Part shown: piece after piece, positions 1 to 5,780 of the stretch
Position numbering within the stretch: the first letter of the stretch is position 1
Layout of the letters: each line of letters starts with the position of its first letter
Assembly (NCBI GenBank): GCA_011192085.1
Contig: DUEQ01000480.1
Span: 1-5,780, forward strand
Source: Caldilineae bacterium
GTDB taxonomy: Bacteria; Chloroflexota; Anaerolineae; J102
DNA: 5,780 nt
Direction of reading: 5' to 3'
Made by a program: the position numbers and the translations under genes
Notes under the pieces: generated by a model
Told to the model about the DNA's origin: nothing
The model's input: the letters and a program-made list of their open reading frames with translations, nothing else
The model's database searches: none

Positions 1-1
1 G

Positions 2-2158
2 GGAGAGCGAAGGGGTGAGGAGGCGAGGCGGGCGGCCCGGCCCAGATTCACCGATTCGCCCCTGGAAGCGCCGCTGACCACCCTGCCCGGCATCGGCCCC
101 AAACTGGCCGAGACCATGAGCCGCCTGGGGCTGAACCAGGTGGGGGACTTGCTGTGGCATCTGCCCGCGCGCTATCAGGATTACAGCAACCTCCGCACCA
201 TCAAGGAGCTGCGCATCGGCGAAGAGGTGACGGTGCGGGCCACGGTCCACAGCCTGGTCCGTCGGCGCACCCGCACAGGCAAGATGTTGACTACCGCCAA
301 ACTTTTCGACAAGACCGGCGCCATCAACGCCCAGTTCTGGAATCCCTACATCCACAAAGCCCTCTTCCCCGAACGCACCTATTACTTCAGCGGCAAGATC
401 AAAAGCGTGGGCAGCCAACGGGTGCTGGACAATCCCGAATTCGAGATCGCCAGCGACGACCCTACCCACACCGCCCGCATCGTGCCCATCTATCCCCTGA
501 CAGAAGGGCTCAGCCCCCGCGTCCTGCGCAAACACATCCGCCAGGCAGTGGCGACCTGGGCCGACCGCCTGCCCGATCCCTTGCCTGTCGAGTTGCGCCA
601 GCGCCTGGATTTCCCCGCCATCGGCGAGGCCTTGCGTCAGGTGCATTTCCCCGAAAACGAGCAGGCGTTGCTCCGAGCCCGCCGCCGTCTCGGCTTCGAG
701 GAGCTGCTGGTCATCCAGCTCGGCGTGCTGGGCCAGCACCGGGCCTGGCAGCAGAAGCCCGCGCAGCCCGTCCCCCTGCCCGACGACCTGCTCACGCCTT
801 TCCTCCATCGTCTTCCCTTCCAGCTCACCGCTGCACAGCAGCGGGTCCTCGACGAAATCCGCGGCGACCTGGCCCGCGACTTCCCCATGACCCGGCTCCT
901 CCAGGGCGATGTGGGCAGCGGCAAGACAGTCATCGCCGCGGCCGCGATGTGGGCCGCGGCAGTCAACCGCGCCCAGGCTGCGCTCATGGCCCCCACCGAG
1001 ATCCTGGCCGAACAGCACTATCGCAAGCTGGCCGACCTCTTCGGCGGCCTCGTGAATCTGGTGACGGGCTGGCCTGTACGGATGGGACTGCTCACAGGCA
1101 GCGTCCAGGGAAAGAAGCGGGAAGGGGTGCTGGACGCGCTGGCCGCGGGCGAGGTCGATATCCTCATCGGCACCCACGCGCTCATCCAGGAAGGGGTGCG
1201 CTTCCACGACTTGGCCGTGGTCGTGGTGGATGAGCAGCACCGTTTCGGGGTGGCGCAGCGGGCCGCATTGCGGGAGAAGGGCGCCCAGTTCAATGCCCCC
1301 GACGGGCCAGGCGCAGGCATGACGCCTCACACCCTGGTCATGTCGGCCACCCCCATCCCCCGCACCCTGGCCCTGACCATCTACGGCGACATGGATGTCA
1401 GCGTCATCGACGAGCTGCCGCCGGGCCGTCAGCCCATCGAAACCTACTGGGTCAAGCCGGACAAGCATCCTCGCATCTACACCTTCATCCGCAAACAGGT
1501 TGCGGAGGGCCGACAGGCCTTCATCATCTATGCATTGGTGGAGGAAAGCGACCAGCTGGAAGATGTGGGCGCGGCCGTGGCCGAGCACGAGCGCCTGCAA
1601 CAGAAGGTCTTTCCCGACCTGCGGGTGGGTCTCATCCACGGTCGGATGACTGGGAAGGAGAAGGACGCCGTGATGCGGGCCTTCGCCGCGGGCGAGTACG
1701 ACGTGCTGGTGAGCACCGCTGTGGTGGAAGTGGGCATCGATGTGCCCAATGCCAGCGTCATGGTCATCGAGAATGCAGATCGCTTCGGCTTGTCGCAGTT
1801 GCACCAGTTTCGGGGACGGGTGGGTCGCGGGCCCCACCCGTCCTACTGCATCCTCATCGCCGATCCCAAGACTGCGACGGGCGCGGAGCGGATGCAGGCC
1901 ATGGCCCGCACGCAAGACGGCTTCGAGCTGGCGGAGATCGACCTGCGTATGCGCGGGCCGGGCGAATTCTTCGGCTCCCGGCAGAGCGGCCTGCCCGACC
2001 TGCGTCTGGCCCGGCTCAGCGACATGCGCCTGCTTATGCTCGCCCGCCAGGAAGCGCAAGCCATCCTCGACGCGGACCCCGATCTGTCTCAACCGGAACA
2101 CCGCCTCCTGGCCCAACGCGCGGCCGACTTCTTCGCCCAAGAGATGGATCTGTCGTAA
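2..2158 (+). CDS. recG: ATP-dependent DNA helicase RecG, 5'-truncated by the window edge
   Basis: RecG is a cytoplasmic superfamily-2 DNA translocase that remodels stalled replication forks and Holliday junctions. The frame is open from base 2 to the TAA at 2156-2158 (718 codons visible). The first in-frame ATG (116) is not the true start: residues just before it carry the RecG helix-hairpin-helix motif LPGIGPKLAET, and no ATG, GTG or TTG lies in frame between base 2 and 116. Numbering from the ATG at 116, the wedge/OB domain spans about 1-160, then Walker A GDVGSGKT (264-271), motif Ia APTEILAEQH (292-301), DEQHRFG box (372-378), SATPIPRT (410-417), motif V STAVVEVGIDVP (533-544), QFRGRVGRG (564-572) and the C-terminal translocation region around RMRGPGEFFGSRQSG (611-625). 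All catalytic motifs are intact. The visible N-terminus before the wedge is Arg/Glu-rich, suggesting a linker after an additional N-terminal domain, as in longer RecG proteins (inference). A 128-base gap separates it from the next gene. Confidence 0.97.
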   Translation, partial: GERRGEEARRAARPRFTDSPLEAPLTTLPGIGPKLAETMSRLGLNQVGDLLWHLPARYQDYSNLRTIKELRIGEEVTVRATVHSLVRRRTRTGKMLTTAKLFDKTGAINAQFWNPYIHKALFPERTYYFSGKIKSVGSQRVLDNPEFEIASDDPTHTARIVPIYPLTEGLSPRVLRKHIRQAVATWADRLPDPLPVELRQRLDFPAIGEALRQVHFPENEQALLRARRRLGFEELLVIQLGVLGQHRAWQQKPAQPVPLPDDLLTPFLHRLPFQLTAAQQRVLDEIRGDLARDFPMTRLLQGDVGSGKTVIAAAAMWAAAVNRAQAALMAPTEILAEQHYRKLADLFGGLVNLVTGWPVRMGLLTGSVQGKKREGVLDALAAGEVDILIGTHALIQEGVRFHDLAVVVVDEQHRFGVAQRAALREKGAQFNAPDGPGAGMTPHTLVMSATPIPRTLALTIYGDMDVSVIDELPPGRQPIETYWVKPDKHPRIYTFIRKQVAEGRQAFIIYALVEESDQLEDVGAAVAEHERLQQKVFPDLRVGLIHGRMTGKEKDAVMRAFAAGEYDVLVSTAVVEVGIDVPNASVMVIENADRFGLSQLHQFRGRVGRGPHPSYCILIADPKTATGAERMQAMARTQDGFELAEIDLRMRGPGEFFGSRQSGLPDLRLARLSDMRLLMLARQEAQAILDADPDLSQPEHRLLAQRAADFFAQEMDLS

Positions 2159-2164
2159 AATCGA

Positions 2165-2234
2165 TCTCACGCTAAGGCGCCAAGGGGAGAAAGAAACAAA
2201 GCATGCTTTGCGTCCCTGGCGTCTTTGCGTGAGA
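2165..2234. repeat. Long imperfect inverted repeat (MITE- or REP-like) between recG and the transporter gene
   Basis: The arms start at 2165 (TCTCACGC) and end at 2234 (GCGTGAGA). The outer 8 bases pair perfectly, then pairing continues with a few mismatches or G-T pairs through CGCCA/TGGCG to about 2186 and 2213. The centre contains a perfect 14-base palindrome, CAAAGCATGCTTTG (2197-2210). The arms are built from variants of an 'ACGC-AAAG-GCGCCAAGG' theme, which I recall as a common intergenic repeat in diverse bacteria; this is recollection, not a search. It fills most of the 128-base intergenic gap. It could act as a transcript-end hairpin for recG, but no U-tract follows the right arm. 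No protein is encoded here. Confidence 0.75.
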
Positions 2235-2286
2235 CTTTCATTGGAATCCGCGAACCATCGCCCCCACGCTTACACACTCCCACGCC

Positions 2287-3432
2287 ATGTCCAAACGCCA
2301 AAGCAGCGTCAACGACATCGTCGCCGTGGCCTTCGGCCACTTCACCCACGATGTGTACAGCGGCTTTCTGGCCCCGCTGTTGCCTGTGTTGCAAGATCGC
2401 TTGAGCGTGGGCTACGCACTCACCGGCAACCTGGCGGTCTTCACTCAGATCCCTAGCCTGCTTAATCCCTTTATCGGCTACCTGGCCGACAAGGTGAGTC
2501 TGCGCTATTTCATCATCTTTGCCCCGGCGGTGACCGCCACCCTGATGACATCGCTGGGGCTGCCCTCCAGCTATCTGGCCCTGACGCTGTTGCTGCTGGC
2601 CGCGGGGGTGAGCGTGGCCGCGTTTCATGCGCCCGCAGGCGCGATGATCGGCGAACTGGCCGGGAATCGGGTGGGCGCGGGGATGAGCATTTTCATGGCC
2701 GCGGGCGAGCTGGCCCGCACCATCGCGCCCATCATCGCTGTGGCCGCGGTGGGATGGCTGGGCCTGGACGGGTTATGGCGGCTGGCCTTTGTGGGATGGG
2801 CCGTGTCGGGCATCCTTTTCTGGCGATTGCATGACATCCAGGCGAAGCCCCGCCCGCCCGACGCGGACAACTGGTCCCGACTGGGGCCCCAATTGCTGCG
2901 GGTCTTTCCCTATCTGGCCTGGCTGGTGCTGGGCCGGGTGGCCATGCAGGCCGCACTGACCACCTATCTTCCCATCTACATGCGCGACGAGCGCGGGATG
3001 AGCCTGGCCCTGGCCGCGGGCTCCCTCACCATCCTGGAGGGCGCGGGCTTCGTGGGCGCGCTCCTTTCCGGCTCCCTTAGCGACCGGGTGGGGCGGCATC
3101 GCATGTTGACCCTGCTGCTCCTCATCGCGCCCCTGTTGCTCCTGGCGTTCCTCTTCGTCCCCGCGTGGATGCTCGTCCCCCTGCTCATCCTCCTGGGCCT
3201 AACCGCGATCTCCCTCCAACCCGTGATCCTGGCCCTGGTGCAGGACTTGTTCCCAGACAATCGAGCGCTGGCCAACGGCAGCTACATGGCCATGAGCTTC
3301 GCGCTGCGCGCGGTGGGCATCTGGGCCATTGGTCTCACCGCGGACGCCTGGGGCCTGACCGCGGCCTTCGTGCTCAGTGCGGGCGTCGGGCTCCTGGCCC
3401 TCCCCTCCATTCACTTTATCCCCAGGTCGTAG
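2287..3432 (+). CDS. Major facilitator superfamily transporter, Fsr (fosmidomycin resistance)-like
   Basis: This is a 381-residue integral inner-membrane protein with about 12 hydrophobic segments (roughly 11-32, 45-66, 73-92, 95-113, 131-156, 160-180, 205-231, 240-262, 272-290, 292-312, 330-351, 353-376). The MFS motif A loop appears in both halves: GYLADKVSLR (64-73) and GSLSDRVGRH (262-271), the second being the better match. The N-terminal GHFTHDVYSGFLAPLLP (17-33) and the segment FHAPAGAMIGELAG (113-126) resemble the Fsr drug-exporter branch, which suggests proton-coupled efflux of a small molecule. The substrate cannot be read from sequence. The length is normal for the family. The ATG at 2287 fits the start of the first membrane segment, but no good Shine-Dalgarno precedes it, so the start is likely rather than certain. 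The stop is TAG. It lies downstream of recG on the same strand and converges with the minus-strand gene ending at 3466. Confidence 0.9.
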   Translation: MSKRQSSVNDIVAVAFGHFTHDVYSGFLAPLLPVLQDRLSVGYALTGNLAVFTQIPSLLNPFIGYLADKVSLRYFIIFAPAVTATLMTSLGLPSSYLALTLLLLAAGVSVAAFHAPAGAMIGELAGNRVGAGMSIFMAAGELARTIAPIIAVAAVGWLGLDGLWRLAFVGWAVSGILFWRLHDIQAKPRPPDADNWSRLGPQLLRVFPYLAWLVLGRVAMQAALTTYLPIYMRDERGMSLALAAGSLTILEGAGFVGALLSGSLSDRVGRHRMLTLLLLIAPLLLLAFLFVPAWMLVPLLILLGLTAISLQPVILALVQDLFPDNRALANGSYMAMSFALRAVGIWAIGLTADAWGLTAAFVLSAGVGLLALPSIHFIPRS

Positions 3433-3465
3433 CTGTTAAAGTCTCGTAAAACGTCAAGAGGCAAA

Positions 3466-3852
3466 CTATCCCTGGTTGGGATCCACGAAGGTGAGAGGAA
3501 ATGGATGTTCGCCCACAGCCAGCGCCTCCCCATCCCGCTCGACCTGCACCCGCAGCGTGTAATCGGCGTCGGGCTGCGGAGGCTTTTTTAAGTGCATGGT
3601 AAGAGAGATGTAAGGGTCGCGCCAGTCCACCAGCAACATGCCCGCCGCCTCAACGCCGTCGGGATCCAGACAGCTCAGCTCCACCATGACGGGCGTGGCG
3701 AAGGAGGTGAGCTGGACGCGCACCCATAGACGGGTGAGATCGGGATAGGGATAGACGGCGACGCGCTCTACCTCCAGCTCGGGCTTGTCGAAACGGAAGG
3801 TGAGGCCGCGGGCCATTTCCTGTTGGGCAGTGGTGATCTGACAACTACTCAT
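3466..3852 (-). CDS. Hypothetical protein, 128 residues, probably beta-rich
   Basis: I do not recognise this family. The product is 128 residues, soluble, with no signal peptide and no membrane segment. It has many short alternating hydrophobic stretches (for example LEVERVAVYPYPDLTRLWVRVQL, about residues 26-48, and YTLRVQVERDGEALAVGEHPF, about 98-118), which suggests an immunoglobulin-like or other all-beta sandwich; this is inference. The coding frame shows protein-like composition and a good internal pattern, unlike the overlapping frames, which are Arg/Ser/Pro-rich shadows. The ATG at 3852 is preceded by only a weak GAG. Met13 (3816) is an alternative start, with AGGA lying too close to be an ordinary ribosome-binding site. 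The stop is TAG. It is the first protein gene downstream of selC, 148 bases beyond the tRNA, and could be read through from selC or have its own promoter in the AT-richer leader 3853-3900. Confidence 0.8.
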   Translation of the reverse strand: MSSCQITTAQQEMARGLTFRFDKPELEVERVAVYPYPDLTRLWVRVQLTSFATPVMVELSCLDPDGVEAAGMLLVDWRDPYISLTMHLKKPPQPDADYTLRVQVERDGEALAVGEHPFPLTFVDPNQG

Positions 3853-3907
3853 AACAAACTCAATGGTCGAAAGAAATTGTGCAAAAATGCGCTGGCGAAC
3901 CGACTCG

Positions 3908-3984
3908 TTGGCAGGCGGCGGGTCGCAGGTGGCAAGTTACTTTGGCAGAACTGCATGCAACTTGCGACTAGCCACATGCGACGC
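3908..3984. repeat. Heptad-periodic inverted repeat downstream of selC
   Basis: Eleven consecutive 7-base units run in one phase from 3908. The left units follow a loose GTNGCAR theme (GTCGCAG at 3922, GTGGCAA at 3929, GTTACTT at 3936). The right units are its reverse complement, GCNACNT-like (GCAACTT at 3957, GCGACTA at 3964, GCCACAT at 3971, GCGACGC at 3978). As a result 3922-3938 pairs with 3966-3982 with only two mismatches and one G-T pair, giving a long hairpin with a loop of about 27 bases. No reading frame makes sense here. The element lies between selC and the hypothetical gene. It could terminate or process the selC transcript, or simply be a dispersed chromosomal repeat. Confidence 0.65.
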
Positions 3985-4000
3985 ATGGTTTTCAAAGCAA

Positions 4001-4096
<96 letters not shown>

Positions 4097-4108
4097 ACAG
4101 CAGCTCCA

Positions 4109-4138
4109 ATACTACCCTGAAAAGGGGCGTTTGGTCAA
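4109..4138 (-). promoter_or_regulatory. Sigma-70-type promoter of selC
   Basis: On the minus strand a -35 box TTGACC (4138-4133) is separated by 18 bases from a -10 box TAGTAT (4114-4109). Twelve bases then lead to the first base of the tRNA (4096), so transcription should begin about 5-7 bases before the mature 5' end. The position, spacing and near-consensus boxes in a locally AT-richer stretch make this convincing. It suggests that selC is transcribed independently of the upstream PqqD-Nudix-ManC operon. Confidence 0.7.
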
Positions 4139-4153
4139 CCTTTTTTGCGAGTC

Positions 4154-4187
4154 AGGTGCGTCTCACTTGCCGAAGTGCAACGCACCT
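4154..4187. terminator. Strong hairpin after the PqqD-like gene, possible transcript end
   Basis: AGGTGCGT (4154-4161) pairs perfectly with ACGCACCT (4180-4187). After a 2x2 internal loop an inner 5-bp stem CACTT/AAGTG (4164-4168, 4173-4177) closes on a GCCG loop. It lies 42 bases past the stop of the PqqD-like gene and just before the selC promoter, so a role as the operon's 3' hairpin is reasonable. On the minus strand the tail after the hairpin is CTGACTCGC followed by A residues, not U, so it is not a classical intrinsic terminator. The structure is clear; the function is uncertain. Confidence 0.4.
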
Positions 4188-4228
4188 CAAGCGAACGATG
4201 TCCAGAAACGCCCGCCCCTTCCCTAAGA

Positions 4229-4513
4229 TCAGAGCGTAATGAGATCTTCCGCCAGGAGCTCCCGGACCAGGTCGAGCACATCAGGCCGGGTGACGGTGAT
4301 GTCCACATCGTAATTCTCGGCCAGTTCCCGGGCAATGGCCTCCAGGCTGGTCTCGCCATCCAGCCGCTCCCACAGAAAACTGCCCGTTTCATTCAGCGAA
4401 ACATAGATGCCACGACGAAGATGGATGATGACAGCCTGTCCATCCACCAGCTCAGCGACGGCATGGGGAGCCTGACTGGGTTGATCTTGCAAGGTTATCT
4501 CACGATGAGTCAT
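4229..4513 (-). CDS. Stand-alone PqqD-like protein (RRE/winged-helix fold)
   Basis: The 94-residue product matches the PqqD family pattern. A beta-hairpin segment ends in GIYVSLNETGSFLWERLDG (35-53). A helical part follows, SLEAIARELAENYDV (56-70), and then PDVLDLVRELLAEDLI (77-92). In PQQ biosynthesis PqqD binds the precursor peptide and presents it to the radical-SAM enzyme PqqE; related RRE domains bind leader peptides of other ribosomal peptides. Here there is no PqqA, PqqE or other modification enzyme in view, so it is an orphan PqqD-like protein. Many such singletons have no established role, so I give no symbol. The ATG at 4513 overlaps the end of the Nudix gene by 14 bases, and GAGG (minus strand, 4526-4523) lies 9 bases upstream, which supports this start. 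The stop is TGA. It is the last gene of the manC-Nudix-PqqD operon. Confidence 0.88.
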   Translation of the reverse strand: MTHREITLQDQPSQAPHAVAELVDGQAVIIHLRRGIYVSLNETGSFLWERLDGETSLEAIARELAENYDVDITVTRPDVLDLVRELLAEDLITL

Positions 4514-4991
4514 GGTTCAGCGCCTCTTTCAACTGGGGAAATGCCATTTCCTCCCAAGGAATATCGTCGATGGGGAACCAACGGACTTCGGAAACGTCGT
4601 CACCCGGTTTCAGTTCCCCGCCGATAATGCGGGCTTCGAACAGGAGAAACGCTCCCTTCTTGTTGGTATCCATGATGGGATAGACGTCGATAATCCTCCC
4701 GACCTCGGCCTCCAGGCCTGTCTCCTCGCGGATCTCTCGCGTCAGCGCAGGCCGGGGCTGTTCATCATATTCGACGAAACCTGAGGGCATCGCCCAATAG
4801 CCCTTGCGGGGAACGACGCCTCGCCGCACCAGCAACACGTAACCATCCGCCACGATGAGCGCGCCCACAGCCAGTTTGGGATCGCGAAAGTGAATGAAGT
4901 CGCAGGCGGGACACCAGCCGCGATCCGCGCCAAAGAGATGACGAACCTCGAGTTTGTGACCGCAGAGGGGGCAGAATCGATACTGTTCCAT
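4500..4991 (-). CDS. Nudix hydrolase with N-terminal zinc ribbon
   Basis: The 163-residue protein begins with a four-cysteine zinc ribbon (CPLC at 7-10, CPAC at 27-30). A Nudix domain follows, with a complete box: G71-x5-E77-x7-R85-E86-I-R-E89-E90-T-G92-L93. This fits metal-dependent pyrophosphohydrolases that cleave nucleoside diphosphates linked to another moiety (ADP-ribose, NADH or nucleotide-sugar type substrates). The zinc ribbon plus Nudix order recalls the NudC/ADP-ribose-type group, but the protein is shorter than NudC (about 257 residues), and the substrate cannot be assigned. The ATG at 4991 starts 8 bases after the manC-like stop, with no clear Shine-Dalgarno, so translational coupling is likely. 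Its 3' end overlaps the PqqD-like gene. Being next to a GDP-mannose-forming enzyme makes a nucleotide-sugar housekeeping role conceivable, but that is inference. Confidence 0.93.
   Translation of the reverse strand: MEQYRFCPLCGHKLEVRHLFGADRGWCPACDFIHFRDPKLAVGALIVADGYVLLVRRGVVPRKGYWAMPSGFVEYDEQPRPALTREIREETGLEAEVGRIIDVYPIMDTNKKGAFLLFEARIIGGELKPGDDVSEVRWFPIDDIPWEEMAFPQLKEALNHDSS
4523..4526 (-). promoter_or_regulatory. Ribosome-binding site of the PqqD-like gene
   Basis: GAGG on the minus strand, within AAAGAGGCG, lies 9 bases before the ATG at 4513. It is inside the 3' end of the Nudix gene and supports the overlapping start chosen for the PqqD-like gene. Confidence 0.5.
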
Positions 4992-4999
4992 GGGCCGAG

Positions 5000-5780
5000 T
5001 CAGTCCAGATACGCTTCCAGACCGTTATCCTTCAGCGCCTGAATGATCTTCTTCACCTCCTGCGCCCGATCCGCGGGCATGACCAACACGGCGTCGCCCG
5101 TGTCCACGATGATCATATCCTGGAGGCCGATGGTGGCAATGAGTCGATCCTGACTGAAGACCAGGACATTGCTGCTCTCGTGGTGGAGATGGCGGGCCTG
5201 AATGACGTTGCCGTCATCATCCTTGGGCAGAATCTCCAGCAGCGCGGCCCAGGAGCCGATATCATGCCATCCCAGGTCCACGGGAAACACAGCCGCCCGC
5301 TCCGCCTTTTCCATCACGCCGTAATCGATGGTGACGTTGCCTTGCAGAGGCATCCAGAAACGATTGAAGGCCGCGTCCTCCTCCGCCCCATGAAGCGCAG
5401 GTCGCAACGCTGTCAACGCGGCGTGCAATTTGGGCATGAAGCGGGCGAACTGGCTCATGATCACATCAGCCCGCCAGATGAACATGCCGCTGTTCCACAC
5501 GAAATTGCCCGCTTCCAGAAAGTCCTGGGCCGTGGCGAGATCGGGTTTCTCGCGAAAACGACGCACCCGCCGGGCTTCCAGGCCGTTGAACTGGCCCAAC
5601 TCATCGCCCATTTCGATGTAGCCGTAGCCCGTTTCGGGATAGGTGGGGCGGATGCCCAGGGTGACAAGCTCGCCCGCCTGCGCCAGCTCCGCTCCCCCCA
5701 TCAATGCATCCCGCAGGACATCGGGCTTGCGGATGAGGTGATCCGCGGTGAGGACAGCCATGACCGCATGCGGATCGCGA
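5000..5780 (-). CDS. manC: Mannose-1-phosphate guanylyltransferase, N-terminus beyond the window
   Basis: This enzyme makes GDP-mannose from mannose-1-phosphate and GTP, for polysaccharides and glycoconjugates. The first in-frame Met (5761) is internal: the frame stays open to the right edge, and residues RDPHAVMAVLTADHLI bridge it, matching the 'DP-AV-V-L-ADH' core strand of the family. Numbered from that Met, visible motifs are TADH (5-8), ETGYGYIE (43-50), RFREKPD (68-74), WNSGMF (89-94), TIDYGVMEKA (144-153), GWHDIGSWAAL (164-174) and IIVDTGDAVLV (217-227) near the C-terminus. About 95 N-terminal residues, with the GxGxRxxPxS nucleotide-binding signature, should lie outside the window, given the usual length of about 350 for the short form. 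There is no C-terminal isomerase domain, so it is the monofunctional type. TADH replaces the more usual PADH. The stop is TGA. It is the first visible gene of the operon with the Nudix and PqqD-like genes. Confidence 0.93.
   Translation of the reverse strand, partial: RDPHAVMAVLTADHLIRKPDVLRDALMGGAELAQAGELVTLGIRPTYPETGYGYIEMGDELGQFNGLEARRVRRFREKPDLATAQDFLEAGNFVWNSGMFIWRADVIMSQFARFMPKLHAALTALRPALHGAEEDAAFNRFWMPLQGNVTIDYGVMEKAERAAVFPVDLGWHDIGSWAALLEILPKDDDGNVIQARHLHHESSNVLVFSQDRLIATIGLQDMIIVDTGDAVLVMPADRAQEVKKIIQALKDNGLEAYLD

Noticed and set aside
154..1233. A 359-residue plus-strand frame inside recG.
   Set aside because: It is an Arg/Pro/Ala-rich out-of-frame translation of GC-rich coding DNA; the RecG motifs are all in the other frame.
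2167..2628. A 153-residue minus-strand frame over the transporter start.
   Set aside because: It is rich in Gly, Gln, His and Arg and mirrors the codon pattern of the transporter gene, so it is an antisense shadow.
3468..3482. Small hairpin ATCCC-TGGTT-GGGAT at the end of the hypothetical gene.
   Set aside because: The stem is only 5 bp, lies within the coding end and has only a short T run after it on the minus strand; too weak to call a terminator.
3908..3984. Possible CRISPR-like array in the repeated region.
   Set aside because: Units are 7 bases, degenerate and inverted about a centre, with no spacers and no cas genes.
4120..4146. AAAAGG...CCTTTTTT inverted repeat resembling an intrinsic terminator.
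   Set aside because: The stem is 6 AT-rich pairs with a 13-base loop and it coincides with the selC promoter; on the plus strand no gene precedes it.

Overview
The window looks like a piece of a GC-rich bacterial chromosome. The lineage is most likely Chloroflexota (Anaerolineae/Caldilineae-like), inferred from the style of the RecG and PqqD-like proteins and the intergenic repeats; no taxonomic marker is decisive. No phage, plasmid or insertion-sequence genes are visible. Both edges cut through genes.

Plus strand, left part: a 5'-truncated recG (branch-migration helicase) is open at the left edge. Its real start lies outside the window, because the reading frame and the RecG helix-hairpin-helix motif both continue upstream of the first in-frame ATG at 116. 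A 128-base gap follows, filled largely by a long imperfect inverted repeat (2165-2234). Next comes a 12-segment major facilitator transporter resembling the fosmidomycin-resistance (Fsr) family, which converges on the minus-strand genes at about 3433-3465.

Minus strand, right part, read from right to left: a 3' portion of a mannose-1-phosphate guanylyltransferase gene (manC-like), a zinc-ribbon Nudix hydrolase and a small stand-alone PqqD-like protein form a tight operon (8-base gap, then a 14-base overlap). Downstream is a spacer holding a strong hairpin and a good sigma-70-type promoter. That promoter drives a selenocysteine tRNA gene (selC, anticodon TCA, 4001-4096). Beyond selC lie a 7-base-periodic inverted repeat (3908-3984) and a 128-residue hypothetical protein.

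The most informative item is selC, which implies that the organism decodes UGA as selenocysteine. No selA, selB, selD or selenoprotein gene is in view, so the tRNA gene stands apart from its machinery here. The other unexplained signals are three structurally distinct intergenic inverted repeats, the hypothetical protein, and the orphan PqqD-like protein without PQQ or radical-SAM partners. I found no clear evidence of a new multi-gene system.
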